64,000 nt of DNA from Hypomyces perniciosus (taxonomy: Eukaryota > Ascomycota > Sordariomycetes > Hypocreales > Hypocreaceae), in the NCBI GenBank assembly GCA_008477525.1, contig SPDT01000003.1, forward strand, positions 3,472,001 through 3,536,000. The letters are read 5' to 3'. A model generated the notes under the pieces. The model saw only the letters and a list, made by a program, of their open reading frames with translations, was not told the DNA's origin and ran no database searches. The number at the start of each line of letters is the position of its first letter. Positions within the stretch are counted from its first letter, which is position 1. Shown here piece by piece: positions 11,714-21,429 of the stretch. The position numbers and the translations under genes were made by a program.

Positions 11714-11761
11714 CAGAGGGCGTTCGAGAGCGCTCTTGTCAGCGCTCTCGAACGCCCTCTG
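11714..11761. repeat. Perfect 21-bp inverted repeat with 6-nt spacer
   Basis: Left arm 11714-11734 begins CAGAGGGCGTTCGAG; right arm 11741-11761 is its exact reverse complement; the spacer is CTTGTC. Pairing stops abruptly at both outer ends. The stem is GC-rich, has no mismatch and sits in non-coding DNA. It could form a cruciform or, if transcribed, a very stable RNA hairpin. It could be the footprint of a small inverted-repeat element or a miRNA-like precursor; there is no direct evidence for either. Confidence 0.9.
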
Positions 11762-12533
11762 GTCTGGGATTCCATTGCGCCGCCGCTTCAATCCTGACGA
11801 CCCCCAAGCGCTATTCGTAGTAATACGGCTCAACGGCTAGGAATACTACTAATCATCCGTACGTACAGAGTACGAGTACGCAGTAAGCCGGCTGTTAACT
11901 TTATTTGCAATTTGGCTAAAGGCTGACAGGCTGACGGGCTGACTGTGTCAGAGTCGTGGTCGGCAGCGTATGGACTATTTTTGCTACTTCGTACCGAGCA
12001 TTGTTTTCTCTTTGGTTCACCCTAACAGTGGCGCGATGGATTCTGTTTTGTGGCGCACCGTAGTACTCGTACTGCCTAGTAGGTATTGCCTCGTCCCTTG
12101 CACTTGTACTCCGTACATAACATGTCTTCAGGGGAAAACGGCCCCTTTCTCCCATCTTCAAACCCCCCCCTTCCCCATCAATCCACAATTCTGCATGCAT
12201 TGACGTGACAGCTTCTGCCGTCCTGACTTGTTGCTACCATTATGTACTACCACACCGTTGCCATGCAAGTGTGCGGCTGCAACCTGCGCTTTTGGGCCCC
12301 AAAATATTAGTACTTCATTCCAGCCAAAAGGCATGGCTGGGGAATTCCGACTCATGTTACCATACGGAGTACCAAACAGTACCAAGCAGTAGCAGCAGAA
12401 GTAGTAGTACCAAGTATGGAGAGTACTTTGAATGCGTCCACGAGCGAAGGAGCTTATCGTCGCGTCGTCATTGGCCCGCTGCCAGGCTGCCTAATGCACT
12501 TTGATCACCTGCGTGCCTGAAATCGCTCACTTC

Positions 12534-12580
12534 TACGGAGTACTACGAGTACCTAAAGTACTCAGTACTACTCCGTACTG
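12534..12580. repeat. Cluster of GTAC-rich near-palindromic motifs
   Basis: Within about 47 bp the sequence carries TACGGAGTACTACGAGTACC and, after a short gap, GTACTCAGTACTACTCCGTAC. The outer TACGGAGTA and its complement TACTCCGTA are inverted relative to each other. The same core recurs singly at many other intergenic sites in this window. A short family of dispersed motifs, or a binding site for a DNA-binding protein, would both fit. Confidence 0.6.
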
Positions 12581-14707
12581 GGGCAAAGATAACAGAAAAA
12601 AATTTAACCAATCTACGATGTAGCAATACTACTCAATGGACACGAGACAACAGATTTGTGTCATCTCGCCATATGCTTCGTATAGCCTCATTCCTATAGG
12701 CATGCGTTGATTTTGACCGCCACTTCTTCTCTGACGATGATGATGATGATGTTGTTGCGTTGTCTTTTTCCAGATACCACTACTTTGTAGAACTACTACT
12801 ACTACGACTACTAGTATCCATGTCTCGTCTCTGCCCTACCGATCTACAACCCCGCTTGCGGACGGCATCCCGTGTAACCCCCGCAAACGGATTGCGGACC
12901 CCTGTGCCATATTTCCGGATACGACTCCGGCCTCGTGGTTCCATTCACCCTATCTTGAGTTAAGCATACATACTACGACAGTTCGAAATGACTCGCAGAA
13001 TCTCATGAGACTAGCAAAACGCATTATCGGTGCTCAGTCCCTCTGTACTAGTACCAAGAGCTATTTCTTTTGCTCAAGCTACTCCGTAGAGACATGGCAA
13101 TGTGGATCGAAACCCTGTCGTGATCCTGCGCCCCCAATGTGCTTATGCTAAATGCTCAACCCATCCAAGCCTAATAATAACGCATTGCTGACTCTGAATT
13201 ACTGAATAGCTTCTCACGGAAAATAACAATCCACAAATATCATAGAAAGGCAGGGAAAAGAGGCGCATTCAACGAGACAATGACTAAGCGCTAGAAGAGG
13301 AGGTTCAAACCGTTGGGCGCAAAATGAAACTTTACCTGTCCTAAAGATCGCATCAGGATAATATTGCCGGGTAATATTATTATCCTGCTGATTCCTGCAA
13401 CTAAGCAAGCCTCAACCATTTAGACGTAGTCTTACGAACTGCGGAGTAGGTAGTCCATAGTATTCAGTAACACCGCCCAAAAATAGCATCGGCATCATGA
13501 TCTATCTATTGGTCCAGGTACGAGTATAAAGGAAGAAAGGGACAAGAGAAGTCAGCCCTATGGATGCCACGTGGATCTTGAATGTTTCTAAACATTCCCC
13601 GAAAATCGTGACTAGCATTTATTAGTTTGCCATGGGCAAGGAAGCTCGTTGGGCACGCTTGAGTCGGACCGTCTTTAGACCTTCAGGATGGGGCACTTTC
13701 CCGACAGGATCTCACCAGAGACATGGTTGGTAAGTGATCCGTCCTTGTTCATGGTTGTCGGAGGGAGGTCCCAAAGTCATTATGAGCTCACATTGCGGGA
13801 GGGGAACAGGGTATGCATCTTCTTCTACGCTCGCACGTCGTTGTCGACCCCCATTCAACGATTTGGACGCGTTTGCTGGCGAGTGACAGCGAGTGACGCC
13901 CTGCGCGAGGCGGATCGCCGCATCGCTCTCGCTCTGTTGTCCAAGTGACATAGTTCGAGCGTAACTACGAACGCATGAATACTATGTCCCCGGTCGCAGC
14001 AACACGCATAGCGTGGACAACCGTCAGAGTTCCATCGCACGCTCCTCTGCGCCCTTCCCGACGAGTACCCACGGAGCACACCAACATCGCCCTGTCTCGC
14101 CCAGCGTCCCAAGTTGCGCGTCCACGCGAATAACACAACTGCTTTGAGAGACGCAATAACTTCTTGCAGCGTCACGCGCGTGTAATCCACCTGGTCTCAT
14201 CGACAGTCACAAGCCAGGAGAGCCCGCCTGAAACATCGGGAACTCACACTTCCATTGTGTCGGCTCCGGTCGTGGGGCAGGTGCTCTGTAAAGCCGGAGA
14301 ACGGCGCCGCCGTTTACGGGAGCACGAAACGTGTCGGAAGCCGGTGCCTAGCACATGTGACCACAGGTAGCGGAGAATTCGGGCTCCCTTCTATGGACAG
14401 CATGTGGAAGGTCGCCAAGCGGTTCTTGAGGGGAGAATAGATTTTATCGACACATCAAGACATAGTAATGTCAAAACAATCCTCGAAAAAAGAACGTCCT
14501 ACTCATAAATAGCATTATGAGGGCCGTTGGATCCCTCAGAGTCGAGTGGAATGAATGGGCACACCAAACCCCCCACCATCCCACATATTGTAAGTACAAT
14601 AAAAACACATGAAAATACCACTTAACCAGATCAGGGTGTTCTGCCAGCACTTCAGGCTGAAAATAGTGGTCGCATAGGCAGAACGCTCTAGGCTTCAGAC
14701 AGCCAGT

Positions 14708-16999
14708 CTAGTCACTGGTCAAGTCAATGACTTCATTTTCGGTGTTGGACAATTTCCGCTTCACCCCAGACACGGGGACTCCTGGCAAGCCCAAGGAGCC
14801 ACCCCCCCGCAACGGCACGTCAGGCTGATTTGTTGTCGCTAGCGGGACCAAGATCATGGATGTTGATGGCTCTGTCGCTGCCGAGGCCCGGAGAGGGCGC
14901 ACTGCAAAGAGGTGTTCCATGTCAAGGATGGTCTGGTAGTCAGACCCTAACAGCATTGTGAGCTGACCCTGTTTATACCGTCCAAGCTGCTCAACCGCCT
15001 GTGATCTCCGATGGGCCCACTCCTTACGTAGTTGCTGATTGCGCCGGAACGTCTTGGTCACCACCAAGGTCTGGGGTGAACCAGACCGCCACGTTTCATA
15101 GGCGCAGTCAATGCCTGCAATTTCGAGTTCCCCTTGCAAATGCGTACGGCGTTTTTGATTCATGGCAAAGCAACCAACCCGTTCCGCCGCATTAGTAAGA
15201 AAGGCATTCAGAAGCCCGCAATCGCTGCAGCAGCAGTTTACCCTTCCTCTCGCTAGGTTCCTATCCTCGTTAGGCTCACGCCCCACATAATTGTTGACGT
15301 AGGCCTTTAGGACAGTGGAAAAGAGTTGTTGATAGCGTGAGGCGATGAGGGGTTCAGGATGAGAAGTGAGGGAGAGCGCAAGGGCGTCTACGAAAGGCAG
15401 CCACAAGATATGGAACTCGGCAGATGGGAGGAGGTGGACTGCACCTGCAAGGTTGGAAAGGAGTGGCGTAAAGAGGTCGTCCGCTTCCGTGCTCATCTCC
15501 ATGATAGAAGAGAAGAAGCCAGCCAGCGCTTCATGACTGACGGCTGCTCGGCTTTCAGTGCTTCGGACCTGTCCGGGGGGAAAGCACACCCTTTTTGCTA
15601 TTGTGGCCCGATCAGGATTCTTGCCATGCATCTGCACAAAGTTCATTGAGTTGATGTAGGATCTTGCTATAGTCTGGTAAAATTGCGTTGACCGATCGAT
15701 AGGTAGGGTACCATTGGTGCCATGATGTTGCAGTCGGGCCATGAATCCAAGGTAAAAAGCCGTGGTGTCAAGTCGTCGACTAATCTGATCCATGCTTCAG
15801 CATTGTTTAGCGTTGTGTCCATGGTAGATAGCAAGCTGGTCCAACTCACACTTGCGATAGAAAGACCGAGGGGTCATTGAAATACAGGGCAAGATCAACC
15901 ATTGCTGACCCATCGTCGTGGGTGAGAGTTTTAGACGCACAGGCATCCACACATGAGCGCAATATTCCACGAACCCAATCGAGGACATAATCAGGGGTGA
16001 GAACAGCTTCAGGTATCAAAGCACCATCAGGAATGGGAGCAAATGTTGCAATCGCCTTGAACTGATTGGTTAGATGAGAGTACGACAAAATAGCAGAGGA
16101 CATCCTGCCGTTGTTAGCTTTCGAAGCGACCACATGCTCCAAAGGGATCAAGTGAAAACCATACCCCTTCTGAATAGATTTGAATCGTCCATCAACATCA
16201 CCGTCACTATTTCCCAGCCACTCGCGAATCCAGACGAAAAAATTTAGTGGCAGAAGACCTTCATGGCGGGCAGAGACCTTTTCGAAGAAGGCGGATTGTC
16301 TGAGTTGGACTGCAACCCTTAGAACGTCGTATAAGCACTCCCCATCTAGTGATGGCCCGTGCGAACTGTGCATTATCTTGCTATTGACGTCCCACGCTTC
16401 TTCGCAAAGTTTCTGAAGCGCATCGATGGACGACTCTGGGGGTTGTGGTAACAAACATGCTCGGGCAAAGAACTGGATGAGTTCCCGAAGGTTCTTGACA
16501 GGTGAAGGGTAGTAGGTAGAACGATTCTTGGGATAGAAGAAAGACGCAACAAAATCATGAGGAACGATGACGGGTGCTTGAAGCTGAACTGCTCTGCATT
16601 CAGCTCCCAGGTGTTTCGGACGGTAGTGTCAACAATGGTGGAGCTCCCCTTGCCACAGGGCGCCTGTCGGGCCTTTGCAATCAGCTGGGTCGCCTGCGAC
16701 TCGTCCAGCGGCATGGCGATATCGCCGACCCCATTGACGAACAGGTGAGCAGGTGGCTGCTCTGGCAGTGCTCCGAAGGATGCAAAGGACCCGGGGGTCT
16801 GGATGCTGGAGAGAGCACTAAGAAGGTCTTTTCTGAGTCCTACACGGTAGGCGTGAGTGCTCAGGTCGCTTACAACACTCTCGGCATCGTCATGCAGGGA
16901 TCCGGCGGCATTGTGGTTGCCATCGTCGTTTGCCACCGCAGGCGCTGTGGCAGCCACAGTTAGGTCGCACTTAAGCGTGGCTTCTTGCTCTGATGCCAT
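14708..16999 (-). pseudogene. 2OG-Fe(II)-oxygenase-like fungal protein remnant lacking the catalytic core
   Basis: The 5' part (ATG at 16999) encodes about 140 residues with the N-terminal signature of a large fungal family annotated as 2OG-Fe(II) oxygenases: GVGDIAMPLDE, ARQAPCGKGSSTIVDTTVRNTWEL (second half ends at W131-E-L), then AEQFSF. The frame then runs out of register to a stop at 16373. A different frame carries on from about 16560 (DFVASFFYPKN) to 15850. It is joined by a good 55-nt intron (15849-15795, GTGAGT...CTAAAC...GAAG) to an exon 15794-14708 that ends with the family-typical acidic tail EVIDLTSD. The HxD...H iron-binding core expected after VRNTWEL is absent. I read this as an internal deletion with frame loss, hence a pseudogene. 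An unrecognised intron rescuing a catalytically dead protein is possible. Confidence 0.6.
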
Positions 17000-17701
17000 G
17001 ATTAACCGCTTCTGTGTACTCCGTAAGACCGAAACAGTGTCGGAAGCCAGCGCCGTTGATTAATTGAAGGGGTCATCATGATCTTGTCGCGTAACGCGCT
17101 ATTGTGGGGTGCGAAGACGCACCCATCTAAATTGATGACGGGGTATCACGTGGCCTTGATATCTTTTCACCTAAAGGCAAAGCAATCCCAGATATCTACA
17201 TAGGTAGTCATAGATCCTGATTCCCCTCATTAGAATTTAACTGTAACGCCAACCGCAATTCTACCACATCGCCCACTCGCTCTCGATTCGGGCGGCGAAG
17301 CTATTTGGTTAGTACTAGGTCGGGCCGGGCCGAGAGATATCAGCCCGTTCCGGCCCCGCCCAACGGACCTCATCGGAGAAGACGACATGAGACGCATTAT
17401 CACTCCGCATATCCAACTTCATTGTGCTAAATGGGATTTATTGATGGTGGATCCGAAATGCATACAACTCATAAAAATGCCATGTTTCAAGACACCGTTC
17501 CGATCTTATGTCGCTAAACTTGCTCATACAGACAAACAAACAACTTCTTGCTGACAGAACTGCCGCTACTGCATTGTATGAGCAATCAACCCTCCACAGG
17601 GGATATAGGTCCAAATTCAGTACTATTCATTCATATCGATGCAATCTTGCAAGAATTACTCCATTCCTATGCTTTGTCAACAGCTGCTGTGCTGTGGATG
17701 C
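17000..17701. other. Intergenic region
   Basis: About 0.7 kb between the 3' end of the glutathione transferase and the start of the oxygenase remnant, both on the minus strand. It would hold the remnant's former promoter and the transferase 3' untranslated region. A TACTCCGTA motif lies at about 17017. Plus-strand frames of 99-143 codons extending from here into the transferase gene are its antisense shadows. I see no gene. Confidence 0.5.
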
Positions 17702-18820
17702 TCATGGCAGAGGCTCCATCAGGACCTCCGGCCCGGCTGGCGCAATCAAGGGACCTTGCTGCCCAAACACAATCCTCCACCGCGAGTCCGCATATCCAAA
17801 AGCATAACGTCCAATGCTCGGCTCTGTCGTCCGATAAAACGCCGCCCGAAGTGGCCCCTCCTCATCCTGATCCCAGTACAGTCGCCGAAGCCACAGGTGG
17901 AGTCGTGGGTAATCATGTCGAATAGACTTCAGGTTGCACTGAAAGACGCTGTAGTATGCCACATCGAAGCGTGCCAGCGTCGTATACAACCGCACATCGG
18001 CCTCTGTCAGTGTGTCTCCGAGAAGGTACGGCTTGCCATGGCCCAGGTGTTCCTCGAGACGGTCCAATGATGCAAAGAGCGGACGGATGTTCTCGTCATA
18101 CGCCTCCTGTGACTTGGAGAATCCTACCTTGTATACGCCGTTATTAACCGTGTCATAGACCCAACTGTTCATAGCGTCAATCTCAGCTCGCAGGTGCTCA
18201 GGATACAGGCCACCTCCGGGCCGGTTTGTCTCGCGCAGATCCTCGGGGAGAAGATGGTCGAATTCAGTATAGAGCATGCGGATAATCTCGGAAGATTCGT
18301 TGTTGACAAGGACATCTGCCTTCTTATCCCACAACACTGGCACTGTGTATCGTCCAGAGTACTCAGGGTCTGCCTTGAGATACAGGTCTTTGAGCTTCTT
18401 GAACCCGTGAAGCGGATCTTCGGGGAGCGAGCCGCCCTCGCCGCTAAAGTACCAGCCTTCCGAACCCATAGTAAAGTGCACTTGGTACACATCAATAATG
18501 GATTCAAGCCCCTTCAGCAGCCGCACGATCATTGTTCTATGAGCCTAGTAGTCGCTGTAAGCTTAGCCAGTTTCCTAGTTCTCAAAGTGAACCCTACCCA
18601 TGGACATCCTGGGGAGAGGTAAAGCACATAACGGCCCTTTTCTGCTGGAAACTGCGAGTTTGGGTCTTTGGATATGAAATTTCGAAAGGTACTGTCAGGG
18701 CGAGTGAAGCCGCCATTTTTGCTGTGTATCTGTAGATAGTGAGTGCATGCTCAACATTACCAACCTATCCTTCATCAAATTCGAACACGAGACCAGACGT
18801 ACCGATCCAGTAAGAGCCAT
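17702..18820 (-). CDS. Xi-class glutathione S-transferase / glutathionyl-hydroquinone reductase (ECM4/Gto-like)
   Basis: Three exons: 18820-18803 (only 18 nt, MALTGS), 18729-18598, 18544-17702, joined to 993 nt (330 residues). Introns are 73 and 53 nt with GTACGT...CTCAC...CAG and GTAGGG...TAG ends, and the second falls exactly within the active-site motif. Exon 2 encodes FTRPDSTFRNFISKDP, then GRYVLYLSPGCPW, and exon 3 continues AHRT. This gives the CPWAHR motif with catalytic Cys48, diagnostic of the Xi/omega-like class that removes glutathione from glutathionyl-hydroquinones. Downstream, TVPVLWDKK, NNESSEIIRML, LRAEIDAMNSWVYDTVNNGVYKVGF (split by class-typical spacing), LTEADVRLYTTLARFD and YPRLHLWLRRLYW match the C-terminal helical domain. 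Likely cytosolic. It is the nearest gene downstream of the NRPS (about 1.3 kb), same strand, so it may or may not belong to the cluster. Confidence 0.9.
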
Positions 18821-20116
18821 CTCAATATTAGAGTTCCCAGTAAATTATGGAATTAATTAGAGAAACAATGTTGGGTTTGTTGGAAGCTTGAAATACTACT
18901 TGAGTCAGCACTTGCAATATTATCGACCTGCCTAATCCTCAGCTCCCATGGCCTTAATATATGTTAATTCAAGCATACATGTAGATAAACTGTTCTTTTG
19001 GGTTTGCCTTAATATTAACCTTGCACGTCGGCCCGGGCCCCGCGCCATACCATTGATTGATGTGATGACGTGATGGCGCTGACAAATGCCTGTGGGTTTA
19101 AATCCTACGACATTTCCAAGCAGTTATCAATCAAGTCATCCCTGATTATTCCATCGATTAGGCAGCATGAGTAATGAGTTTTGCATGATAAATCGACAGG
19201 TTTTGGCTGTGAATGGCTTCTTTTTTGCTTGCAATGGCTTCAATAACTGCTTTGGTGGCTAACTCTGACCGTCAACCTCAGTAACGGATAGTTCCACATC
19301 GCGGCACATTCCTTCATTCCAAGGAACATTCCTTGATTCCCAACTAGCTTGCAACAACAGCCGGATCCGTAAGTTAATGACGATATCGTGACAACTAGAC
19401 TTCCTAGATCTGGGTGGTCATGATCAATTAGTTAGCAAGTTTTCATGTATTTAAGCAGCAGCTTTTCCCACCTAACTTGGGATTAGCAAGAGTGTCGAGT
19501 TCAATCATTTCAATCCACCAAATGAGCCCTCATACTGTTGATCTGTGATTGATACTGACTCCATAGGCCGGAGAAGTCCACCTATGCGACCGTGGCCTCG
19601 CTAAAAGACAGGAGCCCTCGCGGGGAGCTGTCGGATAGGGACCTGGTTGTTGGAAGGTCGTAGTAATACAGGCAATACGAGGTGGACCATTGTCAAAAGG
19701 GTCTAAGCTCGTATGAAGAACTGGCTGGCTGGCCGGGAAACCATAAGGGATAAGGAAGAACACTTCTTCAGATACACCTAAAATATTGATGGAGATGGAA
19801 TTGAGGCGCTGAAGCCTCTATGTTGTGTTATAACCGCTAATAGAAAAATGCTCTACAATTCTAATAATCAGTCATTTTTCCCTGGGATTATTCTTACAAA
19901 ACGTGGGCTGTTACTTGGAGAATTGGTTGGGCTTCATTTGATCACATTGCTGAAGTGAGCGGAGGTGACAACTATTAAACGAACGAATGTATTTATCCCT
20001 AATCTGCAAAAAAGAAAACCAAGAAAAAAAACATAAGAAAGGAATATTTCGTTGCGGTAAAGAAAGAATGACAAAAAGAGGTAAAAGTAACTAAAAAATG
20101 TAAGAGAAAAATAATT
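18821..20116. other. Intergenic region between NRPS 3' end and glutathione transferase
   Basis: About 1.3 kb. The part next to 20116 is T-rich on the minus strand and fits the NRPS 3' untranslated region. The part next to 18821 should hold the transferase promoter. ATTCC-containing direct repeats (CATTCCTT type) occur around 19308-19340. No open frame here looks coding; the longest (77 codons, minus, 19530-19763) has no recognisable motif. Confidence 0.5.
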
Positions 20117-20220
20117 CTAGCCTAAGCCCTCCATCTCATCCTGAACCCGCTCAAAGAGTGTGGACACGTCTAATCGTACCCTTTTGAATATTACCAATTC
20201 CACTGTTTGATGACTGAATG
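20117..20220 (-). other. Alternative-frame C-terminal extension of the NRPS
   Basis: The main frame stops at 20151-20153 after GNIQKGTIRRVHTL. The +1 frame is open from about 20230 to a TAG at 20117-20119 and ends LDVSTLFERVQDEMEGLG, which looks more like a genuine amphipathic C-terminus than the in-frame tail. It would be reached by a one-base shift, for example in the AAAAGGG run near 20180, or by a very short intron for which I see no good branch site. This could be a sequencing indel, a natural frameshift or chance. Confidence 0.35.
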
Positions 20221-21429
20221 AATCCGATTCTCCTCAGATAGCGCACGCTGCTCTTGACAGCCGTCTGCCATTGCACATACTCTTCAGGCTCAATGACAGT
20301 ATCTTCAGCTGACCTGGGCAAGCCAAGTTGACCGAGGAACTGCTGTACCGGCCACAATGGATGTATTTCGCCTACTTGATTCATAGATGCTAGCGCCCTC
20401 TGTACCCATTCAGACCATGGCAGAGGTTCACATGAAACTTCTAGCTCGCTGTTGACGAGGTCCCAGAAGATAGGAACAGGCATACCGCCATCGATGCTTA
20501 CGAACGGCGAAATGCCTTCAGTGATGAAGAGTTGGTTGAGAACAGTGGAAGCAACCGTAGTTACATCGGCTACATACATCCAATTCTCCATTGGCTCAAT
20601 CGGGTATGCTTTCATGGCTGCAGATCCAGCAACCACACGCCAGATTAGGTCGTCAACATTAGCGACGCCTCCGTTCTCAGCAGAGCCAATAATGCGGCCT
20701 GGCTTGACAGTTGACACTCGGTTCTGGGTAGTGGGCAGCTTGTTGATAATGTTCTGGATAACACCCTCAGAGACAAACTTGGTCTGAGTGTATCCACTCG
20801 AGTTACTGAGCTGCGATGCTAGAGCAGTCTGGTCCTTAGTAGGATCAGATTTAACACCTCCAGAAACGAAGACAAACTTAGGTTGAGCTGGTGACGTCGC
20901 AGTGAGCTTCAGCAGATCGACAATTGAATTAACATTGGCCGCACGGAGTTTGTCATAATCGGCATTCCAATTGACAACAGCACCGTTGTGAACAATCGCG
21001 TCAACGTTTGCATGTGTGGTTGATTGGCCTGCTAGGCGCGTCCATTGTGAAGTGTTTAAGCCCATATGAGGTTTGCTCAAGTCTCCAGTCCAGACTTCGA
21101 TTTTGTTTGCATCGTTTTTGTGCCACCAACCCGCAATTTGTGCAGTGTCCTTGATACGTTGCAGCCCATGCTCAGATGACTTGGAGCGCACTAGAGCAAT
21201 AACAGAACCGACAGAGGCATTACGAAGTAACTGTCGGAGGATCTCTGTACCAAGGTAGCCAGAAGCGCCAGTCAGGAAGACGACGGCCTGATTAGGTAGC
21301 GAGGTGGTAGGAGCAGCAAGTAAACCACTAGGCTTGGAAGACCAAGGGTCATTGGAAATAGCCGCGATTTTAGCCATCAAGTCGATACCAAAACCTTGGT
21401 CTTCGGGGCTTTCGCTTTGAGCATTCTCG
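20151..21429 (-). other. Terminal thioester reductase (R) domain of the NRPS
   Basis: The last about 425 residues. NAD(P)-binding motif TGASGYLG (about 21274-21250) opens a Rossmann fold; VDAIVHNGAVVNW and FVFVSGG follow; the catalytic pair reads Y-T-Q-T-K (about 20797-20780); VSTVKPGRIIGS and WRVVAGS match the extended SDR_e1/Lys2-type reductase core. The domain ends near RYLRRIGFI, the usual place. Such domains use NADPH to release the carrier-bound peptide as an aldehyde, or as an alcohol after a second reduction; peptaibols carry a C-terminal 1,2-amino alcohol. No thioesterase or cyclising condensation domain is present, so the product is linear. Confidence 0.9.

Larger units (their letters stand above)
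10917..14707. other. Long intergenic region without a recognisable gene
   Basis: About 3.8 kb upstream of the glutamine synthetase and downstream of the oxygenase remnant. Open frames of up to 200 codons occur on both strands, but none shows a family motif and several are compositionally odd. The region holds a perfect 21-bp inverted repeat (11714-11761), several GTACGGAGTAC-like motifs (11548, 12106, 12363, 12534, 12571, 13080), and short GAT and ACT trinucleotide runs near 12736-12751 and 12790-12805. The first part probably contains the promoter, leader and possibly a first exon of the glutamine synthetase. Confidence 0.5.

Noticed and set aside
11384..11797. Plus-strand 137-codon frame containing the hairpin
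   Set aside because: The perfect inverted repeat lies inside it and the translation is featureless; more likely non-coding.
13688..14440. Overlapping open frames of 60-111 codons on both strands
   Set aside because: Several frames open together simply because the stretch is GC-richer; no conserved domain or splice pattern seen.
17508..18070. Plus-strand frames of 99-143 codons
   Set aside because: They run antisense to the glutathione transferase C-terminal exon.
19085..19125. tRNA-like B box (GGTTTAAATCC)
   Set aside because: No matching A box or cloverleaf could be formed around it.
20151..21429. Thioesterase or terminal condensation domain at the NRPS end
   Set aside because: No GxSxG or second HHxxxDG; the TGASGYLG and YxxxK motifs identify a reductase.
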